This document shows, one piece after another, positions 34,200 through 46,936 of a stretch of 64,000 nucleotides of DNA (the first letter of the stretch is position 1; every line of letters starts with the position of its first letter). The stretch comes from Misgurnus anguillicaudatus. Lineage: Eukaryota; Chordata; Actinopteri; Cypriniformes; Cobitidae. The position numbers and the translations under genes were made by a program. The notes beneath the pieces are model-generated. The model was given only the letters and a program-made list of their open reading frames with translations. It was not told the origin of the DNA and searched no databases. The DNA is taken from the NCBI RefSeq assembly GCF_027580225.2, contig NC_073348.2:29662001-29726000 (forward strand), in the 5' to 3' direction.

Positions 34200-36624
34200 T
34201 TGTCCAAGTCATGGAATATCAGGGATTTTGGTTTGTTTCTTTAAATTGTAGTTCCCATTTATCAAAATGTAATCCGCTTGATAACTTGTGACGTAAGGAA
34301 TACCATTTCCAAGTCTCCGCTGACTACAATTTAACAGCTGTTAATTGGCACTATTTATTCATTTTATGCATTCAAGCTACATTTTTGTAAACTCACGGTG
34401 TACACTACATTATCCAGGATCACTGCATCCCGGACAAAGGTCCTGGAAATTCAGCTTTTTAGTCAGGGAAAAGTCATGGAATAATTCAGGGAATTTGAGT
34501 GGGAACCCTGCAATCCTGTTTTAAATTAATTTTAAGATTTAAAGGTTAAAATTGTGTTGTTTTATCTGTGTTTATTTAGTGTAACTCAAAGTTACGTTTA
34601 TCCGAGAGTTGACTACACTGTAAAATGCAACATGAAGACATTTAACAAGTCTTTTTTAAGATGTCAAGTAAATCTTTGGTGTCACCAGAGTACATATGAA
34701 AAGTTTTATCTCAAATACCATATAGATAATTTATTATAGCATGTTAAAATTGCCACTTTGTAGGTGTGAGCAAAAATGTGCTGTTTTTTGGGTGTGTCCT
34801 TTAAAATGCGAATGAGCTGATCGCTGCCCTAAATGGCAGTGCAGTGGTTGGATAGTGCAGATTAAGGGGCGGTATTATCCCCTTCTGACATCACAGGGGG
34901 AGCAAAATTCCAATGACCCATTTTTTCACACGCTTGCAGAGAATGGTTTACCAAAACTAAGTCACTGGGTTGATCTTTTTCACATTGTCTAGGTTGATAG
35001 AAGCACTGGGTACCCAATTAACATGGAAAAGTCAGATTTTCATGATATTTCCCCTTTGAAACAACTTTTTGGTTTCCAAAAGTTTTGACTTGTGATAAGT
35101 TCACATAACTTATAAAACGAGGTTTAACTTAAAGTAACAAAAAAATATATGGTGATTGTGACATTTTTTACAGTGTAGGCAGTCTTTGTCAGCATGCTAT
35201 CATGTGACAACATTCTCTCTCTATATATATTTTTTACTTCAAAACCAGACCACTTAACAAGACAAATTGCTTACAATTCCCTCTATATCTTTTTAACCGC
35301 CTTCTTGCTCTTGTTAGATAATGCCATTTAAAGTTCTCTCTCTTCTGCGGATTTTGCTTCCCTCACGGTTTTTATTGAACCATTGAACTGGTTTCATAAT
35401 TTCTAAAGTTGATTACACAGGCCTGGCTCTCTACCAGAACTGTTCAGTGCATTAGCTTTTGAAACATCACTCACGGGAGCGGCCAGCACTCAGAGCCATA
35501 TTCCAGTGGAAAGAGACTAATGAAACTAATCAATGTGAGAGCTGTCTTCTGGCTTTATAAGAATGCCAATGCGTGCCAGACAATTTAAGGTGAATGTGAA
35601 GTTTAGTGCTATATTTTAAATGTTAAAAGACAGAAAATGTTGAAGGGCAGACATTCAGAGGGGTTTATTTGTGAGCAGTTGAACAGAAGTTCATGATAAC
35701 AAAAGTAAAAGTTGACATAAGGAAACGGAGGAGGGCATTAAGACCCTGAAGCACAAAAGACACAAAGCGTTGAAATATAATGCAGGCTAGTCTCTATGGA
35801 GCTGAAACTGTATTTTAGTGTACACTAATGATGATTATTATGGAGGAGCTTAATGCTACGGCCATGAGCTATACTCAGGGAGTTTCGTCTTGTTTCCAAC
35901 AGTAAGCTTTTTCTCCAATGTAAGTGCTGGCATCTCTCCTATAGCTGCAGAGCTCACCTCTGCCCCTCTCATTAAATTATAAGCACTCCCCTGTTTAACT
36001 TCTGCTCTTTAAGATTTCCCTCCACACCTCGGCACTCCTCTGTAATCTTATTTGCAGCACCCAGGAGTAAGTTTTCGTAACTTTTAGTACTTTATAATGC
36101 ATACTGTAGAACAGAGAACCGGTGCGATTGGTGAATCTGTGAAATATTAATCTGATTTTTTTAAGTGCTGGAAAGAATTGCTTTAAAGGTGCTAGGGGTG
36201 CACTGATAAATGCCGATATACACTAATAATATGTGGCTGATAACTATATTATTCACAGCTATTTCATGTACTACGGCTTTTGATCAGTAAGTCCTTATCG
36301 ATATGAAATCACTGTTAGTTTGAGTTGTTTAAAACATGCAACACTCGTCAAACATAATCATTATACATATTCTTTATTAGCATGAAAAAACCTGAAAAGG
36401 TTTGAAGAACAGCAATATAAATATATCCTTAAGCCAATTCCTGGAGCTCCGTGTCATAGCTGCGTGTTTGGTTCTTCTTCTGCATATTGAGTTTCTGCAC
36501 GAGAGCGCCCTCTGGCTTTCGGATGTAGCGGCATTTCACCGTAATTCGTTGAGAAGCATAGCAAGCATCATCTGCCGATATATCGATATACCCAAGGATC
36601 TCTTGACAGAAATGCAATATAACA
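34200..36624. other. Non-coding stretch with a degraded TTAA MITE
   Basis: From about 34630 to 35059 there is a diverged copy of the 54119-54549 element (shared AAATCTTTGGTGTC, CCAGAGTACATATG, CAAATGAGCTGATC-type text, and GGTTGATAGAAGCACTGGG). The rest, including 35060-36620, shows no supported exon. Confidence 0.6.
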
Positions 36625-36880
36625 TATGAAGAGTTTCGTTGCAAAACGAGATAAATCCATTTTTTTACATTTTTGTCAAAACATGTTTATTATTATGTTA
36701 TCATGTTATTATTTTGTTTTATGGTGCTACTTAGCTGTATTTTTTAAGTTATGAAGGTTTAAATCAAAACAAACCAACTGCAGTTGCATTGAAATTAATT
36801 GGAATGCACAACCAAAAAACTAGATTTCTGAACAGTTAAAAAAACGGTGGTTATCTCGTTTTGCAACGAAACTCTTCATA
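36625..36880. mobile_element. Short MITE 'TATGAAGAGTTTCGTTGC'
   Basis: The ends TATGAAGAGTTTCGTTGCAA and TTGCAACGAAACTCTTCATA are perfect inverted repeats. The end sequence is a variant of the GAAGAGTTTGGTTCC family at 16554 and 55015, so it may be mobilised by the same source. Confidence 0.88.
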
Positions 36881-36915
36881 TATAACTATATTATTAGTGG
36901 TTATTATTAGTGCTG

Positions 36916-37222
36916 TATAGACCGTTTCATCAGGCCCACGTGTGGTGACGCAATAAGCGTCTGGTCCGAACTTTACTTCCGGTTTCTGTTTGTTTAATCG
37001 TCTGACTAGTTGCTGAAACTGAACTCTTAAACAAATGCCTCGTCAAAAATAACAAATGTTTTGGATTCCTATGTAATCTATGTGTTGTTTGTTTTGCTTG
37101 TTATATAAATAAACTACTTTAAAAGGACTTTGTTGTTATTTATTCTTCGCAAAGTTTACCGGAAGTTATGTGATGACCACGAAAGCCGCGTGTTTATGTT
37201 GTTACTGCTGAAACCGTCTATA
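36916..37222. mobile_element. MITE 'TATAGACCGTTTCATC', copy 2 (reverse of 9437)
   Basis: The ends TATAGACCGTTTCATC and GCTGAAACCGTCTATA match copy 1 in the opposite orientation, with shared internal TTCCGGT and AACAAATG text. Confidence 0.82.
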
Positions 37223-37284
37223 AAGACCTTACAAAATAAACTGTATTGTTTTTATTACCTTACAATGAGACGTTTTTATCTACA

Positions 37285-38120
37285 TACCGTAAAACTTCAA
37301 ATAATAGCCGAGTCCCAAATAGACGCCTGTCTCTTTTAGACGCCTGGTGTGACGACAGGTTTGGGTAAACAAACGCCTGTCTCAAATAAATGCCTGGTCT
37401 GTTTTTTAGTTTCGGGTTGTATTAAATCTTCTAAAACCCGTCAGATTGTCTGTTTAAGCCAGTTCTATGGTGCAGATTGCACACGCTAAAGTTTTGATTA
37501 CCGGTAGATGTCACGTGACAGACGCAATCGTTCCGTTACTCATCACTATGACAACACAACAAGGTTCGTCGTCAGGATTGAAGTGATGATGACAGTAGCA
37601 AAGTGGCAATCAGGAGAGTTTTATCTTTACAGAAAAAAACTAAGCCTCATGCAAAGCATTCTGGGAACCAGAAATCATCATCAACCAACAAAATGTTGGC
37701 AGTAAAAAAAAATTAAATCTACGGTAATTTACCGGCAATCCAGCTGCAATTTCTATGGAATTTTTTCCAGTGTCGACCGAGCCAATCCAAAAAAAAAAAG
37801 AAAGAGGCTACACAATAGCCAATCAGAAAATAGCACTGTTGTATCTGGGTAAGATTTCATGCAACAACCAATAAAAAAGCACATCCTCGTTTGCTTTATT
37901 TATGCTGCCAATAATTTAAGACTGTTATTGTTACACAAACTAATTTGTTAAACCCATTCAAATTATAAATAAAACATAATATGTGGTAACCTCCTGCTGT
38001 CATGCTGGAACAATTAAATTAAAAGCCTGTCTCTTATAGACGCCTGTCTCTTTTAGACGCCTGGTGTTACGGTAGGTTTGGGATCGCAATCTCATTGCTA
38101 GATGCCGCTACACACTGGGC
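37285..38120. repeat. Repeat block with 'GACGCCTGTCTCTTTTAGACG' units
   Basis: The phrase TACCGTAAAACTTCAAATAATAGCC opens the block near 37285. GCCTGTCTCTTTTAGACGCC recurs at about 37325 and twice near 38026-38065, each followed by TGGTGT and then CAGGTTTGGG or TAGGTTTGGG. Intervening text includes TGTCACGTGACAGACGC. It looks like a dispersed element with direct terminal copies. Class unknown. Confidence 0.6.
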
Positions 38121-38359
38121 CTTTAAAATGAAGTATTTCACAAAAAATTACATTTACATGTATTTTGTTTGACAGACGCTATTATCCAAAGCAATGTATA
38201 GTACGTTATCAGTATTTCCTGGGGTTCAAATCAATGACCTTTTGTGCTTGTGCTTTTAAAAAGTAATTTGGCTAATGTGTTATTGTGAAACATGTAGAAA
38301 TCAGTTCTCTTGTATACTTCTTGCTACAAGTAAGAATGCTGTTTTTGTATGAAAGAGCA

Positions 38360-38580
38360 TTTTAAGATGCTGGGTTAATTTCAACCCAATGTTGGGTCAA
38401 TAAGGGACAAACCCAGCCGGTGGTTAAATGAACCCAGATAATTATATTTGACCCAACAATGGGTTTAAACAACCCAGCATTTTGCATTCAAAGTTTTGAA
38501 ACAACCCAGCATACAGTAGGTTAAATTATGACCCAACGGCTGGGTTCATCCCTTTTTGACCAAACGGTGGGTTGTTAGAT
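38360..38580. repeat. 'ATGCTGGGTT...AACCCAGCAT' palindromic repeats
   Basis: AGATGCTGGGTTAATTTCAACCC at 38364 is answered by GGGTTTAAACAACCCAGCAT near 38460-38480. A second partial unit (AACCCAGCATACAG...GGCTGGGTTCATCC) follows to 38580. Related fragments are at 49905-49975 and 62518-62575. Confidence 0.75.
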
Positions 38581-39561
38581 TGTGCATGAATCTAAAATGG
38601 CTTTTATGCAAAGTTGTGTAAATCTGAATGCTTACTCCGGTAGCAGAATTGCAGTTCTTAGTGATTTGCATGTGCTACAGTAAATGCTAAAAGTTTGTCA
38701 CTTAAGCTGGCAACAGATTCAACTTTACAATGAGTGCTGATCAACAGTATGGTGAGTCTCATTTCTAAACACCCACTAGCTATACTGTAGCTCTATTTCC
38801 ATTACCTTTAATGGGCATGGACTGAATACGTGCCCTGCTGGCAAATCACTGTAACATCATTTCTCAGCAGAGAAGCTGTACAGACGTTACTGTATTACTT
38901 TGTGAATGAGTAAAGTCATTTGTTTCTTTTGAAAAAGAGTCGTTCGGACAAAGCTGTCAGCACGGCTACTTGTCTGATCCATCATACAGCGTCTGGAGAG
39001 GGAAAGAAAAGAGCATTTTTGGAATATGTGCGCAAGAGAAAATTACAGATACTGTCTGTATTGCCAACTTATGACTGTAGGGTCAGGATCAATCTAAGGG
39101 TCGATTTTTGGGCCCACGTGCCCGCTCTCAATGTCTAAACACATGTGCCACCTTGTGATAGCTAATGTGAACTACAGCAATTGGTACACTTTATTATGAA
39201 GTCGTCTCATGTAAAGTTTATTATTATAAGATCCATGAATGGAAGGTGGGGCATAAACAAGGATAGATTAGAGAGTAGAGGGGTCTATGAAGGTCCACTG
39301 GTTTTATTTGGGCCCTGTGGATTTTAGTGATGGCACTGTAGTACCAAACTAGGATATTTGCTTTATTTGTTTGCTTTTATTGGCTAACCATGTACTGTAT
39401 GAATAGTAGCTGGTAGTATTTGCAACCAAGTGTAAATTTGCATAAAACCTGTTTGCTATTTTACAGCTGTTATGCAACAAAATAGTAGAATAGTACAATA
39501 AAATACACTTCAAGTTGTTTCCCTTGTAAAAAATCAGTATTCGTGACTCAGAAACCTTTGG
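38581..39561. other. Non-coding stretch, nothing recognised
   Basis: No supported exon. The open frame near 38920-39138 lacks flanking splice sites in phase and has no recognisable content. Confidence 0.45.
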
Positions 39562-39755
39562 TTACACTGAAAAAAATTATTCATTGAATTTAATCAATTT
39601 TTTTAAGCTATATTTAAGCTACATTTAAACAAAAGTTTTATATTTTATTTTACTTTACTAATCTTTTTTGTTTAAATGTAGCTTAAATAAATTGATTGCA
39701 ACCACTTACCTTAAATTTTTTTATTAAATTCAATGAATCATTTTTTTCAGTGTAA
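39562..39755. mobile_element. Palindromic MITE 'TTACACTGAAAAAAATTATT'
   Basis: The left arm TTACACTGAAAAAAATTATTCATTG is answered by CAATGAATCATTTTTTTCAGTGTAA at the right. Inner arms AAGCTACATTTAAACAAAA and TTTTGTTTAAATGTAGCTTAA make the whole 194 bp one hairpin. Confidence 0.88.
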
Positions 39756-41613
39756 TACTATAACCAGTTACTTTTGTTGACAAGGTACTTCTTTTTTAGG
39801 GGTTTCTTTCTCCCTCAATATGATATCTAGTATGCGCCTGTCAGATTGTATGTTGGTTTTCGCAATATATGTAGGTCCTCTCTTTGAAGTTAAGGAAAAA
39901 TGGGCTTAGGACTATAATGGCTTTTACTGAAGCAATAAATGACCTGTCACACACTGACATACCCATTCAACCGGTTAACCTCTGCACCGCATCCCGGCTT
40001 CAGGTTTCAGGGACAGACGATGGAAATTGCAAATCTTCCAAAGTTCATACATTTGCATTTTGCATTTGTCAGGGTTGTGTACTATTCAGATTAAAAATTA
40101 TAATCAAACTTTAATATTAATTTTTACATTTCAATTAAATAGTATGCTGAATTATAATTCACATTTGAAATAATTACAATAGTTGGGTACTTAGCTGCTT
40201 TTCCTTCACTATCCTGTCCGACTCGCTCATTTCATTTTCTTTTCAAATTCACTTTTACACAGGAACAATTTATCTTTGTCCACAAACCTAATTTGCACCG
40301 TTCATGCAGATGACCTTAGATCCGAAAGGATTTTAAAACATTTTGTTAGGGCGTTTGACTGATAATGTAAATGATGTGCATAATTTAACTCTCTGACCCT
40401 TGACAAACAGTTAGTGATAATGCATTATCATACCACATTATATAAGCATGCTTTCATTAATCAGATATTCATGTCGAAGCTTAAAGAGCTCGACTGCAAA
40501 CCGAATGGAAATCTGTATGCATGGGAAAAGAAATGGCTTAAGGTTGCTTGTCAGGTGGTGTTGTGTTAGATGTGTGTATGGCATATCGTCTGCAATGTGT
40601 GCATTAATATTACATCCACACAGGTGCCGTGTTCTCTCAGCCTGTGACTGTAGGTGCCTGAGTGGGTGATGCAATGTGTGTTTGTGTGAATGTCCTAACT
40701 GACCACCTGTCACTGGATGGTCTCTCTAATGAAAGGTGAAAAAAATCGATTTGACAGCATTGTATGACATTTACAACTTATCTCGGTGACGTGGTATCAC
40801 AGATTGCTGGCATCGATGACTAGCATTTGGCTTCGGCACTGTACACACGCACACACACATCTCGAGGCTGTCCTATCTCGAGCCTTTGCTAGTGTTAAGT
40901 GATGTTTGTCATCATGTTAGAAGAAGTGTGATAGAAGTACAACACTTTTATATTGAAGCTGAAAAATAGCTGAGATGTTTTAAAAAATGCTTTAAAAAAT
41001 GTCTCGGCTAGGATGCATGCATTTTACAGGTTAATATTGTGTAGACTTAGTTGTATTATTCACTTTTTTGTATGACATCATTGCGTAGCTATGTGTTTTC
41101 TTGAATGCAATTTTGTACAGCAAAATATATTTTTTAGATCATTAGATTTATGCATTTAACAGCTTCTATCCAAAGCGAATTACTGTGCATTCAAGCATAT
41201 AGCCTGTCATGTGAACAGAGATGAGTTTTCACAACTTATAAAATATAAAACTCACCTGTAGTTATAACAACTCATCTCTAGTCAAGATAAATAATAGTGA
41301 GTTGAAATGACTTGTAAATCCGAGTTGATTCAACAAAAATTTTAAGGCAGCAAAGTATTTTTTACAGTGTAGGAACACATTTAAGATAAATTACAAATAT
41401 GGATAATTCTTATTTTAAGACATTTGAAAGTTAGCATGAGCCGAATATTACAAAGCTGTTCATTTAAACAAACAGCAATGTTTTTAGGCATCAAAGAGCC
41501 TCAGTGCTTACATTAGTAGTCGATGTTGTGAGATACCAAATGTCAGATGAATTTCATTGGAATGTGGGCATAGAGGAAACAGCATCATAGTTACTGAGGA
41601 ATTGAATGGCTCA
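39756..41613. other. Non-coding stretch, nothing recognised
   Basis: No splice-flanked coding frame and no clear element ends. Confidence 0.5.
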
Positions 41614-43098
41614 TACACTGAAAAAAAAACAACTTAAAAAAATTCTGGTAACAATTTGCACAAACTTTTTAAAGTAAAATTTACTGCTGTTTAGGTACAA
41701 CTTACCTACCAAAATCAAATAAATAATAATGCATGAAACATAAATAGTTAAGTAAATGTCACTTAATTACTTTTATTTTAGAAGTAAGATTTATTTTAAT
41801 TGTTTAAGTAAAGTCTATAACTTTTTTGAATATTGAAGCATTGCTGTCCTACAAATATTAAATAAATCTTATTTACTGTTCTATGGTAGATTGTATTTAC
41901 TATTTCTTACTCTTAGTGTTATAAATGGTATTATAACACAAAATTCATGACTGACTATAAGTTACTAACGTAATTTGCCTGCTTTAAAAATTTTAACGCC
42001 GGACACGCGTTTTTCTTCTGCTTTTCAAAGCGCTCGCCTGTAAACACGAGTTTAGTTTCAGCCGCGTCTATATTTGAGTGCGCTTCCCACGCATAGATGT
42101 GCGACCTGATACGAATGGCCACTAAAAGGAAAAATATACAAATGGTATTTTTTCAAATCTAAGTCATAGATGCAATAATGAATGGTCTATGAATAGTCAT
42201 TATTATTCATCTTCTATTGATAACAAAAATCTATTTGATGCAAAACTCAACAGTTTATTCAAAATGTTTAATATGAATATAATGTTTTCTCAAGTAAAAC
42301 AAAAATGTGAAAGTCCAATAAATATTTGTTCTTTATGACACAAGGTAGGCTTACCTTACGTTATTTGGCAATGTACATGATCTAAGTACTAAAAATTAAG
42401 ATAAGGATTTTTTTTCCATCTGTTTCCTCTGCATACTTGATAAATTTTGCTTGTGTATTGTATATCAGGAGTTTATAAACTTTTTTAACCCAACAGGTAA
42501 TCTCGAGACCCACCATTTAAAAAAAATTAAATATAGGGGAAAACACAAACACCTGTTCCCTTTTAGTAGTTTTTGAATACGTTTAATTGAATAATATTAA
42601 AATACCTTATGATAGGCTGCACGATTATATTCAGATTTGGACCATTGAATGTAAACTTTGAGAACCCCTGCCAATTCATACTGTATTTGCATTGATTTGG
42701 AAATTATATATTTTAAAAAATACAATAAATTGCAAGGCTGCAGAGAATAGTGCACTATTACAGACTTATGTAGGCTACTGAGGGTTTAATGATATTATTT
42801 TAATATAGTCAGTCATGAACTAAAGTGGGCCGGTCTAGGCATAAACTCCAGGGCTGAAAACGAGTCCCACTCCGGCCCTGTTTAGGACTATGTGACTATA
42901 AAACAGTTAAATAATACGAAGAAAATATATAATACGACTTACTATTCCCACACAGTTCATTTTGTACATGAATTAATTGTGTATTTATTATAATTTTACT
43001 TACTATTATAAATTTTTACTCAATAAATGTTAATATTACTATTATGAGGATTAATCTAATATATTTTACTACACCAAAAAGTTTTTTTTTCAGTGTAA
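41614..43098. mobile_element. Possible larger element with 'TACACTGAAAAAAAAA' ends
   Basis: TACACTGAAAAAAAAACAAC on the left and GTTTTTTTTTCAGTGTAA on the right are inverted and of the same type as the 39562 MITE. The ends are short and A/T-rich, so the pairing over 1.5 kb is uncertain. The interior holds only AT-rich non-coding sequence. Confidence 0.4.
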
Positions 43099-43607
43099 GT
43101 GCCATTATATGCGGAGAATGCTGTATGAATAACTGACATTAGACACTTAGCCACCAATGCCACAACCGAACAAATCATTAAATCTCATGGCCTTGACTGT
43201 TTTTTATTACAAACCTGAGATGAATAACCAAGCACCCAAAACATTATACTAAACACTGTGGTGATGTTTATAAATTCTATTAAATGCATCATTCAGACTG
43301 TATTGCAGGCTTGATACCAGCAGGTGGGGCTAATGTACATTAGTTGAGCGGTCCATAAGTGTGGCACACTGGAGCTGAATCTGATGTACAGTAGTGGCCA
43401 AAAGTAAAGTCTGGGAGGGGAATTTGTGCAAATTTTGCTTTTTAATGCCCCCTTAGTCTTAATAAAACCATTATGATGAAAAATGCATACATATTTTTAT
43501 GCATTTTTAAAAAAAAAAATTAAATAAAAATTTAATGTAAATTATTCTAAGCTGGACATCACTCTTCCCCACTACTGTACTGTAACTGCATGGTTAAAGT
43601 TAAGTAG

Positions 43608-44012
43608 TTAAAGGGATAGTACATCCAAAAATGAAAAATTTGTCATCATTTTATCCTCCTCATGTTGTTCTAAACCTTTATGAATTTCTTGTATCTGGTT
43701 AACACAAAAGAAGATGCTAAATGATGGTAAGCACACAGCTGATTGTAACCATTGACTTCCATAGTAGGAAAAACAAATGCGATGGAATTTAATGGCATTG
43801 TCAACTGTTTGCTTACCATTTTTTATCAAAATACCTCTTCATCATGTATCACAATACTTCCATAATATTTGTTTTCCTACTATGGAAGTCAATGGTTACG
43901 GCAGCTGTATGCTTACCATCATTTATCAAAATATCTTCTTTTGTGTTCATCAAAGTAAAAAAACTCATACAGGTTTAAGACAACATGAGGGTGAGTAAAT
44001 GACGACAGTCCC
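43608..44012. mobile_element. 'TTAAAGGGATAGTACATCC' MITE, right end truncated
   Basis: It starts at TTAA (43608-43611) with AAAGGGATAGTACATCCAAA. The middle contains a strong inverted repeat, CATTGACTTCCATAGTAGGAAAA and CCTACTATGGAAGTCAATGG. The right part reads CATGAGGGTGAGTAAATGACGA, but the final GAACTATCCCTTTAA-type end seen in related copies is missing. Confidence 0.78.
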
Positions 44013-44093
44013 TCTGTCCCCAGCTGTTCAATTGCTTCTTTCTTGAGCAAAGGATGCAGCCAGTATAATCATAAGTTGACAAAGAGCTTTCTC

Positions 44094-44137
44094 ACACAAA
44101 CACACACACACACACACCACACACCCACACACACATA
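44094..44137. repeat. (CA)n microsatellite
   Basis: An interrupted CA run (CACACACACACCACACACCCACAC). Confidence 0.9.
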
Positions 44138-44149
44138 CAAACTCTCCCT

Positions 44150-44399
44150 CTTTCTTTCTGTCTCACTGCTGTCGCTTAACTAAACATAAAACATGCCTAG
44201 TGTCTACAAGTAGCCAGCTTTCTCCCTCGCTCCCCCCCTCTCTCTCTCTCTGACGCACACAGTGCCGAAAGCACACTGCACTGTATCCGCCCAGAGGAGT
44301 GCTGCTCACCACAGCTGCGTCCTCCTCTTCTGCTCCCCGCACCCGAGCAGAGATACAGGGAGGTGAAGAAACAGGACGAGAAAGAAGTGCCTGTTCGGG
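44150..44399 (+). promoter_or_regulatory. dlg2: Candidate promoter and 5'UTR of the 44400 dlg2 first exon
   Basis: The region changes from AT-rich intron to a CT-rich block (44220-44250, TCTCTCTCTCTCTGACGC) and then GC-rich, CpG-containing sequence that continues through the exon. This local GC rise, unique in the window, fits a CpG-type promoter. An in-frame TGA at 44364 marks the leader as non-coding. No TATA box was seen. The start site cannot be fixed from sequence alone. Confidence 0.55.
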
Positions 44400-44714
44400 A
44401 TGACGGCTTACCTGAGCAAGCAGCAGAGCTGCTGCGTGGAGATGCGCGGCCGTGCCGGAGAGCGAGGAGGAGGCGAGGCGCCCTGCTCCTGCAGCTGGCA
44501 ACCCGAACCTCAGCACGGCTACGACTATCAACCGTCACCCTCGCCGTCCCCTTCAATGTCCACCCTGCCCCGCCAGCGGGCCAAACTCACAGCCTCGCGC
44601 TCTGAGAGCTCCTGGAGGAGTCCAAGCCGCGGCATGCCGCGCGCCAAGGGGGGGAGCTGCGACCTGTGGGCAGAGTGCAGCTGCCATCCGAACAGCTGGC
44701 ACGAGCCGGACCAG
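44400..44714 (+). CDS. dlg2: dlg2 (PSD-93) alternative first coding exon, 105 aa
   Basis: DLG2/PSD-93 is a membrane-associated guanylate kinase that clusters NMDA receptors and potassium channels at synapses. The ATG (G at -3, in-frame stop 36 bases upstream) opens MTAYLSKQQSCCVEMRGRAG and the exon closes at CAG|GTAATC in phase 0, matching the constant exon at 52654. The opening and the cysteine layout (CSCSW at 29-33, CSCHP at 93-97) parallel the mammalian PSD-93 amino terminus that I recall as starting MNAYLTKQHSC, with CACGW and CACPH motifs. That parallel rests on memory. Cys11 and Cys12 near the start are candidate palmitoylation sites by analogy with PSD-95-family amino termini. The middle is low-complexity (QPSPSPSPS) and less conserved. 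The exon is strikingly GC-rich compared with its surroundings. This is the best-supported start of the gene in the window. Confidence 0.9.
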
Positions 44715-46936
44715 GTAATCAGTGCCAGTTGATGGGAACCGGGACATTGTGGGTGGGTAGTATATTAAGACTGGCAAAAGTGAGTGAAGGGTTGAGGAAC
44801 GTCCTAACACAGGACTTGAATGGCAATGATGGTGTTGTGTGTCTATGTGTTTCCTGTAGCACACACTCAGCTGAATTCTGATAATACACGTGCTGGGTAA
44901 ATCGCAGAAACCAAGCATGCTCTGAATTTAAACGCTGCTGGTTATTTAGAATTCGTATCTTGTGTTATGGCTGTTGTACTGTATATGTGGTTTTTACTTA
45001 AGGATATGGCAAGATGTGTGTTATCTGTAGGACTTTATCTTTAAAGCACTCATTTACTCCTTGTTTTTAAAACTGTATGGCTTTATGTCTTCTGTGGACA
45101 TCAAAAAGTGTTACTAAATATCTAAGCTGCTCTTTTTCAAAGTATAAAGGTGAACATAACTGTCTAGATTATGTTGTAAATGACAACTTAAATGGCATAT
45201 GTATATGTATAATATATACTTCCCATTTATGTTTATTTTATGAAAGAAAGCATTATAGATATTTTTGCAGAAAAGACAAGCATATTGTGTGCAAACCTAT
45301 TTATTACATCGACTTTTTGTATGCATCATTGCAGAGCATTTCAAAGCATTGTGATGCACCGTAAATGTGCATGCAACAATGGTGGTAACATGAATTGTGT
45401 GTGCATGTAAGATGCATTGAGAAAGACAGCCAAAGAGCTTAAATCAGGCCAATGCATCACACCTCATTAAATGCACTAACATAGCAGGACAGTGCACACT
45501 GCAAACCCTCTGCTATATACTGTATGAGCGTGTGTGCTTTCTTATTACTGGTGTGTGCATCTATTTAAACTCTGGGATTGTCCAATTTAGCCATCTCTTC
45601 AGTGCATGTGACATTTATTTATTATATTCTCAAAATGCCTTATGTGCAGCACATGATCTTAATATAATAAGATAATTTCTGTGTGTCATTATACAGTATG
45701 GACAAGTCAGGATCCCTATGGAGAGGTTTGTGTTTGTGGCACATGGTGCTGCTGCATATTGTAATCACATATGATGTTCTTTTATGGTTAAAATGTTGCC
45801 TAGAGGACAGCTGTCTATTCAGACAGCTCACTTGGTTTTAAAACAAATCTTTTGAAACAAGGCTGTATCTTCTATATGTTTCCTGTTGTGTATATTTGTA
45901 GTATAGTCAATAGAGTTGTCTTTACTTGCTTCTCTGTAGTCTTTGGCTCCCTTGGTGTAGCTTTAAGCTCTTTTAAGGCTGTTGACTTTCTCATCTTGTG
46001 CATTATTGACGGTGGTTTGGTAGCTCTATGTATAGTTTGTGTGTCCTGAATTATTGAGAACAGTAAAGTGGGCCAGAGCACACGTTTTGCTGTTGCAAGA
46101 CGTCTGGAAGGCACATAACACATCTGCAGACCAATTTCTTGTAGTTTGCAAAAATGTGTTAATTATGGTGGTTTTATACTTCTTCATCGAAGTTTCTCTT
46201 AATCCAGTCTCTTTGTTTCAGTGAAGGGTCATATTAATCTAATAATTTCCTATATAGCAGATTGAAATAGGTATGCTTGATTAAAATTGAATTGCATTGG
46301 CTTTTTTGTTCACGGAGGTGCGGTTCCCACAGTTTAGAGGTGAAATGCTATCTCTCCTTTGGACAACTGTAATTATTTCCTTCTGCTAATTAACACACAA
46401 TTAACCTGAAGATATGAAGTCCCTCGATGTGCCACACTGTATTAGTCATGTTTCGGCTGAGTTGCAATGCACTTCACCTTCATTCGTGGATGGTAATGAG
46501 AATTACTTTTTTTGGTTTCTTCGATCTCTTAAACATCTACAACATCCCAAGACAGAAGGTTGAACACGTCTCAAAAGACCCGCACTAACCGGATAGCTAT
46601 TACAGAGTCTGTTGTGATTTTCAAGTGATCTTGTGTTGAGCTGTTCCTCTATGGGTACCTGCTCTAGATTGCTGATGTGTGAAAAACAGGCACTTCTGTT
46701 TCCCAACAGGCCGTCAGCACCAATTTGGCTCTTTAACACAGCCGATAAGAACATATTTCTATTACCTTCTGTACCAAACACGCCAGTGCTGAATGTGGAC
46801 CCATGTGGACCCTTTCTTGCAACTTTAGTTTAAAATAAATAATACAAAATTATAAGGTTGTGATAAGCTATCCTGTATTGTTTCAATCTATGCTATACTA
46901 TACTATACCATTCCATATCATATTAATACTATACTA

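Noticed and set aside
44163..44918. Several overlapping frames on both strands around the dlg2 first exon
   Set aside because: They are shadows caused by GC-rich, stop-poor sequence. Only the frame starting at 44400 ends at a donor in phase and matches PSD-93 features.
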